Assembly: GCA_030247855.1 (NCBI GenBank)
Contig: JAPDRN010000209.1
Location: forward strand, 1 to 37,446
Direction: 5' to 3'
From: Knufia peltigerae
Lineage: Eukaryota > Ascomycota > Eurotiomycetes > Chaetothyriales > Trichomeriaceae
Length of the DNA: 37,446 nucleotides
Both the position numbers and the translations under genes were made by a program. Below are positions 18,824 through 28,827 of the stretch, piece after piece; within the stretch, counting starts at the first letter, position 1, and each line of letters starts with the position of its first letter. Under the pieces are notes generated by a model. That model saw only the letters and a program-made list of their open reading frames with translations, had not been told where the DNA came from and made no database searches.

Positions 18824-20100
18824 TGTGAATTTTTCGTTATCGAGACATCGTCATGACATTGTTGTTGGAGCCGAAGGAGCGTGTTTATCAATAGGAAAAG
18901 GCATCCGATCTCGCCAAAGGTCACTGCGCATCCCGGACGACCTAAAGCCGAAATCCCTCAGTCTGACAGAGTTTGCGAGCGGGTGGATTAGCGCTCACAG
19001 CCACAACCCGGAAACCGTCAGACAAAACAAAGAGTCATTTGATGCTCATGTGTCTCGGCAAACGAACCATGTCTTCGCGTCGACGCCTCGCTTTTATTTG
19101 CCGGTCTAACCGGCCAACATGCAAAAATCACGGTCTCCTACTCGTACTGGAACATTCCGTATGCGACTGCTCAGAAGAAACGTCTCAATGGTTGATATCG
19201 GTTTCTGAAACAAGCTTTTCTAGATTCATGTACGATCAACAGGTCTCAAGCCTTTCCCCAGGTCTGTAGCATCCACAACATGACAGGGACTTGGCCGATG
19301 CCGGAGTTTGAACGCCAGCGGCTCCAGTCACAGCAGAGTTCCAATCAATGAAACGAACGCGAATGGTCATCATGGACGCTACACATCCTTGTGCTCTTGT
19401 AGGATACTGACGTGGCCTGGCAGCAGTTCCTTGTGAAGATAAGAGATTGACTTCAGGAGATAATGACTGTTTAATCCCTCATTTGCGTGGATGTGCTCCT
19501 CAAAAGTTCCATCAGGGTAGCTTGGAGATATCCATGTCGTAAAGCCGACCTCCAAAGCCAATTCCGATGTCATGTGAACGAGGTTGGTACGATGGTAGGT
19601 CGACGATGCTTCAAAGACGAAGAGAAGAGAGACGTTTCGCGCTCCTCGAGGCAAATATTACGAATCCAAGCTTCCCTCTCATCGCATAAAAGCCCAGGTT
19701 AAGCTCGCATCTCTGAAAAGGGCAGCACCTCCTGTAGAACACCTGGCCTCAGATTTGCCATACCGTAACTAGCCACAGTAGTTGAAATCTTGCTTTGGTA
19801 AAGCTCGATTGATCGTATATAAGGAGAAACACGATGCAAGGCTGAACTGAGCAGCGAATCGTATCGTGAGGCTGCCGATGTCTCATTTCGATTGGGTAAT
19901 GCGCACATCTTGTCTTGGCCGGCAACCTCCGACTTCGCCTCCACGAGCTTGCAACGACGTCCTCGAAAGTCATCCAGGTCTTGTTTCAGTTGGTGAAATT
20001 GTGCTTGAGAAACAGTTGGTCCCGACAAACGCTCGCTCTGCGTCTCAACACTAAAGTACAAGAATAGAGGAGCGGTTTCGAAAATCGAGAAGGAAGAAAA
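18824..20100. other. Long gene-poor stretch, two unassigned minus-strand frames
   Basis: No recognised gene. On the minus strand, 19379..19654 is open for 91 codons (from TTG) and includes GFTTWISPSYPDGTFEEHIH, which is protein-like but matches no family I know. 19699..20199 is open for 166 codons, with SYGMANLRPGVLQEVLPF near its end. They might be exons of one small minus-strand gene or a decayed one, but I found no splice that joins them convincingly. The right end should contain the promoter of the plus-strand gene at 20101, and the left end that of the MFS gene. Confidence 0.3.
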
Positions 20101-21715
20101 ATGAAGACACGCACAGCCGGTATCCTTGCTCAAGTGGCACGTACAAGCCCTGGTCGAAGCAGAGCACACGAGGCGAAGTGCTTTGCTTCCCAGAGGCACA
20201 TTTCGGGATCGCGATCGGATCTACCCAGAACCTCGCACGCCGGACAGAGAGCGAAGCTGCGCGATACGAGCGCACAGGCACAGTCTCACTCTCACCCAGT
20301 GACCACATGGCACTCACAACGACAACAACGCCACATGTCCAGCACTTCGGGCGTACCACAGGTGCTCGTCAACGACATGGCGAATCAAGAGGTTCTGGTC
20401 GACTTTGACGGAACGGCCATGCGTTTCCCCTCCTTCTGGCTCCGCGACCACTGCCCCTGCGCCGACTGCCAACACCCGAGCACTCACCAGCGACAACTCG
20501 ACACCTTCACCATCGACCCGGAGATCAAAGTGTCCAACGTCGAGCCCACTCCCGAAGGGCTCCAAGTTACGTGGCCCGCCGAACACAAGAGTCTCTACCC
20601 GTGGTCGTGGCTCGAGACACACCCTCCCTTCACGCAGTCGTCGTCCAAGTCGTCGTCATCCGCAAGCGCAAAAACTTCCAAACGCGCACCCTCCCGACAC
20701 TGGACCCCCGTCCTCCCCACGACTTCACCAATGCCAAAGGTCGACTACGGTGCCATCATGTCGTCGTCGAGCCCTCGAGGTCTCGAATCGTTCCTCTCGG
20801 CCATCCACGACACGGGTCTCTGTTTCATCCCCGGGACTCCGGCGGATCCGGCGTCGACACAGTCCCTGATCGAGCGCATCGCCCACATCCGAGCCACCCA
20901 CTACGGAGGCTTCTGGGATTTCACGAGCGAGGTCAACCCGATCGACACGGCCTACACCAACGACCCTTTACCTCCCCACACCGACACGACCTACTTCACC
21001 GACCCGGCGGGCCTGCAGCTGTTCCACCTCCTCTCGCACACGTCCATCGCCGACCCCTCCAAGCCGGGCACGGGAGGCGAGTCCACCTTTGTCGACGGCT
21101 TCGCCGCCGCCGCCCACCTGTACGACAAATTCCCCCAGCACTACCACTCGCTCGCCACCTACCCCATCAAGTCGGCCGCCCTCGGCGCCCCAGAAGGCTC
21201 CTTTTACAACACCGCCTCCAACCTCCAGGGGTACCCCGTCTTTTGTCATTCTTCGCCGAACCCGTCCATTACGTCTCCGTCTCCCTCGACACTGTAGGTA
21301 CCCGAATTTCCTCCTTCCTGTCATCCTCCCCCTTTGATTTCCATCCCTTGATGTTCCTTCCATGCTTCCCAAAAACCAAAAGGCACAGGGCCACCAACTA
21401 ACACATTTCTTTCCGTCATTTAGCGTCCAGATTCGTTGGAATAACCTAGACCGCGACACCCCAACAACACCGACATTTCCAAACCACACGGCCCTGAAGA
21501 ACTGGTATACCGCGGCGCGCGAGTGGGCCCGCATCCTCGAATCTCCCGAGTTTCTAATCACTGTAAAATTACAGCCTGGTGAACCAGTCATCTTTGATAA
21601 CTGGCGCGTCTTGCACGGTAGGTTGGGCTTCGAAGGAAAACGCAGAGTCTGCGGCGCGTACGTAGGCATGGACGATTTCAGAGCAAAGTGTAGGAGTCTT
21701 GGAATTGAAGCTTGA
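20101..21715 (+). CDS. TMLH: Trimethyllysine dioxygenase, mitochondrial (carnitine biosynthesis)
   Basis: This enzyme hydroxylates N6-trimethyllysine with Fe(II) and 2-oxoglutarate, the first step of carnitine synthesis. There are two exons, 20101..21293 and 21424..21715; the intron (GTAGGT...TTTAG, 130 nt) splits a Leu codon. The protein is 494 aa. The N-terminus is Arg/Ser/Ala-rich without acidic residues for about 20 residues, a good mitochondrial presequence. Residues 90-170 form the Cys-rich DUF971/GBBH-like N domain with LRDHCPCADCQHPST (Cys118, 120, 123). The TauD domain shows THYGGFWDFTSE, then HTDTTYF (His293, Asp295), GGESTFVDGF, distal His462 in DNWRVLHGR, and Arg472 in KRRVCGAYVGMDDF. 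The latter, with NWYTAAREW, matches trimethyllysine more than gamma-butyrobetaine dioxygenases. The Ser-rich loop near 170-200 is an insertion. Confidence 0.85.
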
Positions 21716-22011
21716 GTCTATGAATTCCATTTTCGTACGAAGTAGCAACATTTCACTGGCCGTTTAGTCACAAGATTCCTTCTGGTCTACTCTCCATTAA
21801 TCGACCTTGTTTGACTTGTGACGGCATGTTAGCACTGGCCAATTGTTGCTCAATCCACTCTAGAGAATCTGAGATCCAGGATCTGGTCGCAGCCGTCGAT
21901 TTCCAAGCTGCCACTCACGCCCAACTTCGTTCCAAGTGCACTTTTTCCATCCAAGATCTTGACAGTGGCCTATCGCAGCAGAGAACGAGCCCTCTAGGTG
22001 TCTGACTCTTT

Positions 22012-23072
22012 CTAGGAGAACGATTTGTACCACTCAACATGCTTGATGTGGTTGAGATACATGTGGTAGACCGTGCACTCCAAGCCCTGATTCTTGTCCA
22101 GCTCAGCTCTCTGGTCGGCAATGCTTTGAATTTGCTCGTGGTGGAATGCAACGACGTGGGCATCTAAAGGATCTATTGTTAGCAGGAGTCCACACGTGAA
22201 ACACGTCAAATGGGTTGTAGCACTTACAACTATTGCGACAATCGTGGAGAGTTGCCAGTTCTTTCTGCAACACAACAAACAACTCAGGGTCATCGCGATC
22301 AAGTCGCTTGTCCTCGCTCAATTGTCCTTCCAATTCCTGCAAGTCATTGTTGAGCTGTCTGACGATACGACGGATCCGATCAAGCTGGCCAAGGTGGCGG
22401 TTGAGTTGGCCTTCGAGATGCCTCTTGCCCTTGATGTAATCCTGAGTCTCGTCTGCACTACGCTGGCTCTGACGACTTTGAGGACGCGAAGCTAGCACAA
22501 CATTAGTGATCAGTTCCATGTTCTCGGCGCGTAATCGACTCGCAAGTACCATTTTTTTCTTGTCCGGGTGCGACTGCTGTGTCTGAGTTTGGCTCGCTCC
22601 AGGTTGACATCGCCATTTGTGCAGGCTCTTTCGCAGTTTTGTGCTGTCTCATTTTGGATGGAGGGATTGCCTGAGCGAATCGAACTCTTCTCTTTTCCTT
22701 CGGTGTACCTGAATTCGATGGTGCGTCCTGAGGAGCAACTTCAGACGATGTTGTAATCGAAGTCGAATTGGCGGTCTCTTGAGGCTCCTGTTGAGGCTCC
22801 GAGGTTGGTGAAGGTTCCTGAGTAGTGGTAGGAGGAGAGGAGAGATCCTGTTGTTCTGCTGGAACGTCCCGTGAATGATTGCTCTGCCACTTAGATGTCA
22901 GCCGTGAATTCGCCGGTGAGGCGGTATTCACCATCACCGACTGTGCTCTCATCCTCCTCATAGATTGTCGCCAAGAACGGCCTTCTAGGGGCAGCTCCTC
23001 TTCTGGTGCTTCGACGTCTCCAGCGGAAGAGGTTGGTTCTTTCATGGTGCCGAGTTGATTTGTTCTTGTCAT
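22012..23072 (-). CDS. Orphan coiled-coil protein
   Basis: I do not recognise this gene. The model has three exons: 22550..23072, 22228..22491 and 22012..22163 (introns 58 and 64 nt, GTACTT...CTAG and GTAAGT...TTTAG), giving 312 aa with a total length divisible by three. The N-terminal half is polar and disordered (Ser/Thr/Pro/Gln-rich, for example PPTTTQEPSPTSEPQQEPQ) with a basic patch PKEKRRVRFAQAIPPSK. The C-terminal half is a predicted coiled coil, LEGQLNRHLGQLDRIRRIVR onward to a His-rich HVVAFHHEQIQSI segment and the tail YLNHIKHVEWYKSF. The first ATG in frame is 23072; a later one at 23045 is also plausible. An apparent frame break next to an A7 run near 22553..22559 is explained by the first intron. 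It lies just downstream of ARP10 on the same strand. Confidence 0.6.
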
Positions 23073-23467
23073 TCTTTCGAAAGGAGGGCCAGTTCTTTGG
23101 ATTAAGGAAGTGGACAACAGCTTCCAAGCAGCCGCAGTCAATGGGACACTTGTTGGGTCTCATTCTCCACGGTATAGTGAGCAGTGACTTTCTTTCATGT
23201 ACCAAAAGATGCAGTCGGTTGTTGATTGTTAGGTACTAATTCCAAGACCAAGATAGCAAACGTCAATGATGAGATGAAAGAAAGAGATAAATTTACAATA
23301 GGTACTTCATTCAATTCATGCCACGGCTCGGCACAAATGTGAGGTCAATTGAACCCATCGCCATGGCGATGAAAGCGACAACAGAAAGCGCCGCCGCCTG
23401 TGCATCGAAGGAAGCTGAGATTCTGTCTGTCAAACAATCGGCAAGAACATCTCTGAAGACGACGTTA
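23073..23467. other. Spacer between ARP10 and the coiled-coil gene
   Basis: This 395-bp region is the 3' flank of ARP10 and the 5' flank of the coiled-coil gene. One minus-strand frame (22891..23205) is open with MRPNKCPIDCGCLEAVVHF, and could only be an upstream exon if spliced; no clear donor was found. Nothing else. Confidence 0.4.
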
Positions 23468-25042
23468 TCAAGCCCAACCAGCCAAAGTCCAGCTAGTTCT
23501 CTCGGTGCTTTTCGCAGTGGTGAGCCGTTGGGAAGTGACCGAAGAATCCAGGTCTCGATGAGCTCCTGCCAGACCCTGCGAAAGAAACTTCTCTCTTTCG
23601 ATCTCGACAAATGACTTTGCCTTCAAGCTTGCTACCAGACTTGCGCCAGTCCAGGCTCCCAGAGAGCTCACCTCCCGCACGGTTATAGGCACAGCAGTCG
23701 ACGCATCCCTAGACTTTTGTTTTGAGAGCCGCTCCTCCACAAAGTCCCCTGCTACCGGAATAGTGATATCGTGTCGAGCCTCCGCCATTACAGCTCGACC
23801 CTGAGCAAGCTCTGTGAGTCCACTCCTCTTAGCATCAAAGTGCTTGCCCCTGACAGCCGTCCAGCCATGTTGAGAAATGGTGGATTGGGCTTCGTGCAAT
23901 ATCAGTCCAGACAGTCCTGCGATCCTGGCCCCGCGGCCGACGAAGATAATCCTCGGTAGACATATGGCGCGTACATCTGGAGGTAAATCGAGGAGTGTTC
24001 GATACAAGACTTGGCTGATTGACTGTTCATGGTCGTCCGGACAATCTTCATTCTGTTGACCTATCAGACTTTCCACACACGCCTGGTGAAGTGCTGCACA
24101 AGATATGGATACACGGCGATAGGATGAGCTTGTAGGCCAATCGATGACGATGTTATCTCCTCCTGCTTTTGGTGCCGGTTGTTCTACCAAACCAAGACCT
24201 GCAATTCCCTCAGTCAATTCGTCTTCAGTGGCTCGAACCAAGGCATGACAGCTGCCAGCACGGTCGATGAAGTCTTCTACAAAGTCAAAGTCAAACACCA
24301 AATCGTCTTGTGCCGAATGCTTTTGTCCTTTTCTGACACCGTCCAACACTGTCGCAATTCTGCAAGTCAGAGCTTTCATAGCCCGTACAGTCCGCCGCAT
24401 GTGAATTTCTCGATATTCATAAATTGCCGTTACAACCGTTTCCTCCCAGCCAATCTCAACGACCAGACCTGAGCGCAGGCCCGAGCCAGCGATCGTCATT
24501 GTGGGGGTGGGCAGGAGGGTGATGGACGAGTACTTCCAGCGCTCAAATAGTAATGTCAAGATGGTGGAAAGAACTGGATGCGGTACCAGAGAGGGCAAAA
24601 CAAGGATCATCCTCGCGCTTCCAGCATCAACCAGTAGATGTTTTGTGTATGCCTCTCTAACTGCTCGTTCCAGCTTATCATCCAGCAAACCCAAGTTCAC
24701 ATCCTTCACGTCGCTTGTCCATAACTCGTAGTCCTTGCATCGAGCTTGTATATTTTCCTCTCTTCTCTTGTAGCTCGTCAAATGCGTGCGATAATCCCCT
24801 AAACGTCTGGAGTTCTGAGGGGTAAATGCGATTGTGCATTGAGGGCCGCTCTCTCCTTGAAAACCTGCGCTGAGTTCCCGTGGATTGAGTTCGATGATGA
24901 TAGGGTCTTCCTCGGCTCGAAAAAATGAGGAACCGGGGGAGGATTGGACCGAGGAGATGTAACGGCTTGGAGTGTGAGGTGAGCCGGATTGTTGTCTTTC
25001 GCGCAGGCCAGGTCGAATGGCGGAGGCGACTGTAGATGCCAT
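23468..25042 (-). CDS. ARP10: Divergent actin-related protein, Arp10-like (dynactin pointed end)
   Basis: This is a 524-aa single-exon actin-fold protein. PIIIELNPRELSAGFQGES is the degenerate first phosphate loop with the actin-like beta hairpin, LVVEIGWEETVVTAIYEYRE is the second phosphate-binding strand pair, and GRGARIAGLSGLILHE resembles the adenosine-binding region. SSLGAWTGASLVASLKAKS is the late actin signature (WIGGSILAS-type). The glycines of the nucleotide site are poorly kept, as in Arp10/Arp11 proteins, which cap the dynactin Arp1 filament with p62 and help dynein-driven transport of nuclei and endosomes. The length exceeds actin because of a 35-residue N-terminal extension and an unrelated Ser/Thr-rich C-terminal tail after about residue 495. 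The assignment to Arp10 rather than another divergent actin is moderately sure. Divergent from the dihydroneopterin aldolase gene by 378 bp. Confidence 0.75.
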   Translation of the reverse strand: MASTVASAIRPGLRERQQSGSPHTPSRYISSVQSSPGSSFFRAEEDPIIIELNPRELSAGFQGESGPQCTIAFTPQNSRRLGDYRTHLTSYKRREENIQARCKDYELWTSDVKDVNLGLLDDKLERAVREAYTKHLLVDAGSARMILVLPSLVPHPVLSTILTLLFERWKYSSITLLPTPTMTIAGSGLRSGLVVEIGWEETVVTAIYEYREIHMRRTVRAMKALTCRIATVLDGVRKGQKHSAQDDLVFDFDFVEDFIDRAGSCHALVRATEDELTEGIAGLGLVEQPAPKAGGDNIVIDWPTSSSYRRVSISCAALHQACVESLIGQQNEDCPDDHEQSISQVLYRTLLDLPPDVRAICLPRIIFVGRGARIAGLSGLILHEAQSTISQHGWTAVRGKHFDAKRSGLTELAQGRAVMAEARHDITIPVAGDFVEERLSKQKSRDASTAVPITVREVSSLGAWTGASLVASLKAKSFVEIEREKFLSQGLAGAHRDLDSSVTSQRLTTAKSTERTSWTLAGWA

Positions 25043-25420
25043 GGCTCTCCTCTCCGTCTCTCTCTTGTCTTTGCTCTGCCTCCGTCGCCTCCACCAATCG
25101 TACTCACTTGCTGATCGTCTTGAGCACTCTTTACCCAGCAGAAGGCATGGTGAGTGCGTTGGACAAAGAAACCAGAGCGTCTTTTAGGGGATACTATCTA
25201 TTCTCGAAGTCGTCTCTAGCGTCACGTGTAAGGCTACTGATCGGGCCATGGAAAATCAATGATCCTTGGTTCCCTCACAAGAGTCTCCAAAACAAACCCC
25301 GGAACGTCAGGCCATGTTACGGATACCCAATATTTCAATCCTACCGGTCCTAAATACTACGTTCTTCGTTGTCAATTTATTCTTTTTCTTTTCCGTAACC
25401 TAAGCAACACTCAAACCGAC
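25043..25420. promoter_or_regulatory. Shared upstream region of ARP10 and the aldolase gene
   Basis: This is a 378-bp divergent spacer. On the plus strand it is open in the aldolase frame from an ATG at 25259, but its sequence is not protein-like and the family start is at 25421. It holds a pyrimidine-rich stretch (TTATTCTTTTTCTTTTCC) ending about 25 bp before that start, common in fungal promoters. No specific motif is identified. Confidence 0.4.
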
Positions 25421-26248
25421 ATGGACAAAATCATTCTCAAGAATCTCAAATTCGACCTGGCGGTAGGCTTTGATGCCTGGCGCCGGTACGGTAAACCACA
25501 GCCTGTTTCTGTCAATCTCGAGATTCACCCGAGGTCAAACCTCGAAGCTGCTGCGGCTCAGGACGACGTCAGTCTGTCTCTGGACTATGGCAAGCTATAC
25601 AAGAGTATCGCTGCAACCCTGGCAAATTCAGGACCCCATCAGACCATCCACGTCCTGATCGACCAACTGGCTCAACTCATGCCTGAGTACGCATTTCTCG
25701 ACATCGACATCCTGTTTCCCAAGGCACTCTTACAAGTGAACGGAGGACTCTTGTACCGCCTCCAGGTCGACAACTCCACACTCGGAGTCATGACACCTAG
25801 CTTGACACTTGATGTCAAGGGTATCGCGTGCAGCTGCATCATTGGTGTCAATCCTCATGAACGACTCTACAAGCAATCATTGTCCATGGATATAAGCTTC
25901 CCAGTGATAACAACCGCTCTTGGTCCCGAGCCAACTGAAACGCATTACACTGCTGAGCTACACGACATGGTCGATGAAATCATTGAGGTATATTCCAATA
26001 CGCTACGCCACATTCCAATTCGCTAACACATGCATCCACAGCGGGTAAAAGGGTCATCGTATCATACAATCGAGGCTCTTGCATCTGCAGTAGCACAAGT
26101 TGTTACCCTGAATTACGGCCACACAGTTGCCAAAGTCCGCATTGAGAAACCTAGTGCCATTGCCACAATCGAGGCTGCCGCCGTAGAGATCACCAGAAGC
26201 AAAACCTTCTTCGAGAATAAGGATTTTTGGAAGGTCAAGAGACCTTGA
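25421..26248 (+). CDS. Free-standing tandem dihydroneopterin aldolase (FolB) protein
   Basis: This is a folate-pathway protein of 257 aa in two exons, 25421..25987 and 26042..26248, with a 54-nt intron (GTATAT...CCACAG, phase 0, joining EIIE to RVKGSSYHTIEALA). An ATG upstream at 25259 is in frame, but the natural family start is MDKIILKNLKFDLAVGFDAWRRY. Two FolB repeats are visible: residues 1-120 (LDYGKLYKSI, then HQTIHVLIDQLAQLM) and about 126-250 (LDVKGIACSCIIGVNPHERL, SSYHTIEALASAVAQVV, VAKVRIEKPSAI). The enzyme converts dihydroneopterin to hydroxymethyl-dihydropterin. In most fungi this domain pair is the N-terminus of a trifunctional protein followed by HPPK and DHPS; here the frame ends after FolB and the next gene begins on the other strand. 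The first repeat may be mainly structural. Confidence 0.85.
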
Positions 26249-26264
26249 TCAGGACCATCAGGGG

Positions 26265-28579
26265 TCAATTTCCAATCAGGTCCACTATGCTCACTCGTCT
26301 CCGCCGTGCTTGCGATGAGTTAAGTCCACCTTTCGGGCTTGGTTCGCCATCGACTTCCCTCCACGTCCCAGGAAGACTGTCTCGAGGCAAAGCCTGGACG
26401 TGTCTAGCCGAAAAGCTCGTGTTGAGGCCAGTTGTGAGCTCGGGAGGTATGTGAATTGCACTATTCCCCGCAATACTTGTCAAAGCACTAGCTGAAGTCT
26501 GCTTGGCCTGGTTTGCAGTTATATAAGGCGCGAAGAAACTTTCGATCGACCGCTTGGGACTTGTAGGGATGCCGTCCTCTGAATCTTCGTTTGGATTGAG
26601 CACCTTTTCGGTGCAGAGTCTTTGTTCTCGTCTCCTCCTGTTCCTCTTTATTACCGATTCCGACTTACCTTCGGGATGTGGAAGGCTTAAGTCTCCAGCG
26701 GGTTGCTTTTCCGTACTCTCTTTACTCGGCTGCATAGAAGAAGATTTCAGGGCAACACGTTCATCGACAGCTTTCTTCCGCGATGGAGTGTTCGGGATGT
26801 TTCTGAGAGGATTGGCTGGAACATCCAATTGGTGGTTACTCTTGTTGACCTTGAAAAAGTCATGCATGGTCGGTGGACTAGCTAGCAGTCTCTGGCTAGG
26901 TATCAACTTCGGCGGCGGTGAGAGGCCTGTGGTTGTGTCACCACTGTCCTGGCCACGAAGAGAAGAAGCACCAAGTCTCGTGTTTCTTGATGTTACTGGC
27001 TGGCTGCATGGTTTCGAAGCAGACATGTAATTCAGAATTCCCCCCGTTGGCATGACACTTGCTGCTTTCGACTTAGTCTCATTTTTTTTCTTGCATTTCC
27101 GAGCCGCAAACTTCTTGGGATCGTTCGCAGCTTCTTCTTGTAACCGACGCCATTCTTGCAGATGATCTCGAGCGCCGGCATCTACTATCATTTCGGCAAT
27201 CCAGACCTTCTCTGGTGCATCTGGTAGCCAAGGCGGCACTTTTCTCTTCTTTGATGGACTTGGTGGAGCTGCCTCGGCCTCTTCATCATTGTCAACTTCG
27301 AGTAAGCCCTGGCCTTCATCATCTGCAGTCAGACTTTCAAGATACTCCGGACTGTCTTTCTCCGCACCCAGGTCGATCCCGACAACCTCTGATGGGATCA
27401 TAGTTACTCTGAGCTCGGGGATTCCATCGGTTATGAAATGTTTCCTGCGCTCGGTGATCTGATCCGCTGAGTGAATCCCACTTTGTTGCGTGCGTAGTAA
27501 TCTGTTTGCAAGGAGCGCCGGTGCTATTACCCTCACAAATTTCCAGGCTCCTGGCTTGAAATCCCATTCGAACATCTCTCGGACATATTCTCGCATAGCT
27601 AGAATATCAACTTCGGATTCCCATGCCTGCTGCCACTTTCTTTCCAGGTTCAGCAATTCGGCCTCGGGCGTCACAGCAGGGTTTAGATAGTAATTCAGTA
27701 TTCTGCGCTTGGGAAACGTCTCTGGGATCTTGACCAACTTCCTTTTCATCTTGAAGTAGCCACTCTCATTCGTTTCAAGCTCGTATTGAAGACGTTCCCG
27801 CCATTCCTTGACACCATCCTCATCAGCCTTGCGCACCAAGTCGAGGAGGTCGCCTCCAAAGCCAGCCCGTGCAATCTCACATGCCAAAGTCGAACCAACT
27901 CCGGCGACACCAGCTTCATCATAGTCACCACCACTCAATAAAGCCACCAAGATCATCCCGTCAGGATCCAAACCAGAAAGAGATTTAATCCTGAGATGGT
28001 CAAGGACACTGACATGCGTAGGCGACTTGTTATGCTTGGAAGCCTCCTTCGACCAGTCTCTCAACGTTAGAGTTGAGCCAAACATGATTGCATCCACATC
28101 CTGGCTCATGACGGCGTCAACTAGACCTTTGCTCTGTAGCATTGCACACTCAGCTTCAGCTTCACCCGGAGCAGTGTGGTATGGAAATCGGAACGCTTGG
28201 ATCAACTTCTTCGACATTTCGTTCGAGATGCATGTGCCATATCGAGATACTGTTCGTCCCCGCTTAGTGAGGGGCTTGTTCTTGCCATCATAGACAAACA
28301 CTGGGTCGATGGGGAGAGCAAGTAGTTTAACAAGCCGGTAGAAAAGGGTCCTCAAGGCAGGATTCTTCCCGCCTTGGCCGGATTGAGTCTGGAAATTCCA
28401 TATTGCTGCATCAATGGCTATTCGAAGTGGTCGCTTCGATTTCTCAAGATGCTCAATGGCGAGCTTCGCTAATGCAATTCGCTCGCCCTTGCCGATCTCC
28501 TTGAAGATGCTGCGAAACAGTCAGCAGTGGTTCGATCGAAAGTCAAAATAATTCTCTTGACTTGCCCTGGGATCCCCAT
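26265..28579 (-). CDS. GEN1: GEN1/YEN1-type structure-specific endonuclease (XPG/Rad2 family)
   Basis: This is a predicted Holliday-junction resolvase of 752 aa. Exon 1 is only 14 nt (28566..28579); exon 2 is 26265..28509. The intron 28510..28565 is best read as GC-AG (GCAAGT...TTCGCAG), giving MGIPGIFKEIGKGERIALAK; a GT-AG alternative gives MGIPGQEIG. Rad2-family catalytic residues are all present: Gly2, Asp38 (LRIAIDAAIW), Asp79 (VFVYDGKNKP), the Glu pair of GEAEAEC (about 121-125), Asp142/Asp144 (SQDVDAI) and Asp200 (SGGDYDEAGVAGVG). The GEN1-type region after the helix-two-turn-helix continues through VPPWLPDAPEKVWIAEMIV, a chromodomain-like segment with a basic patch. The Ser/Lys-rich tail after about residue 480 is disordered and may be phosphorylated. 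The SGGDYD form is typical of GEN1 rather than FEN1/EXO1 (which have GCDY). Confidence 0.88.
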
Positions 28580-28827
28580 CGGTTACTATATCATCATTGT
28601 CCTCATTCAGGATCTGACCATCATTAACGCAGCTTCGCCACTGTTCTGTAACAGTCCAGTGTTTTGTTGACGCGCTGAGGAAAGTGTCGGCGGAACTTCG
28701 GTGAAATGGGAAGTCGCGAGGTCACGTGCCAAGAACGATCATTCCATCTCCGGAGAGCATCTTTGGCTGATCTGTTCCCTCCGGATTGCTCATCAAACCT
28801 AACATTCAGGAACTGCTTGAACACGAC

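Noticed and set aside
22540..22565. Frameshift at an A7 run in the coiled-coil gene
   Set aside because: A 58-nt intron (22492..22549) with a CTAAT branch-like site joins the two frames exactly, so no sequencing error or mutation is required.
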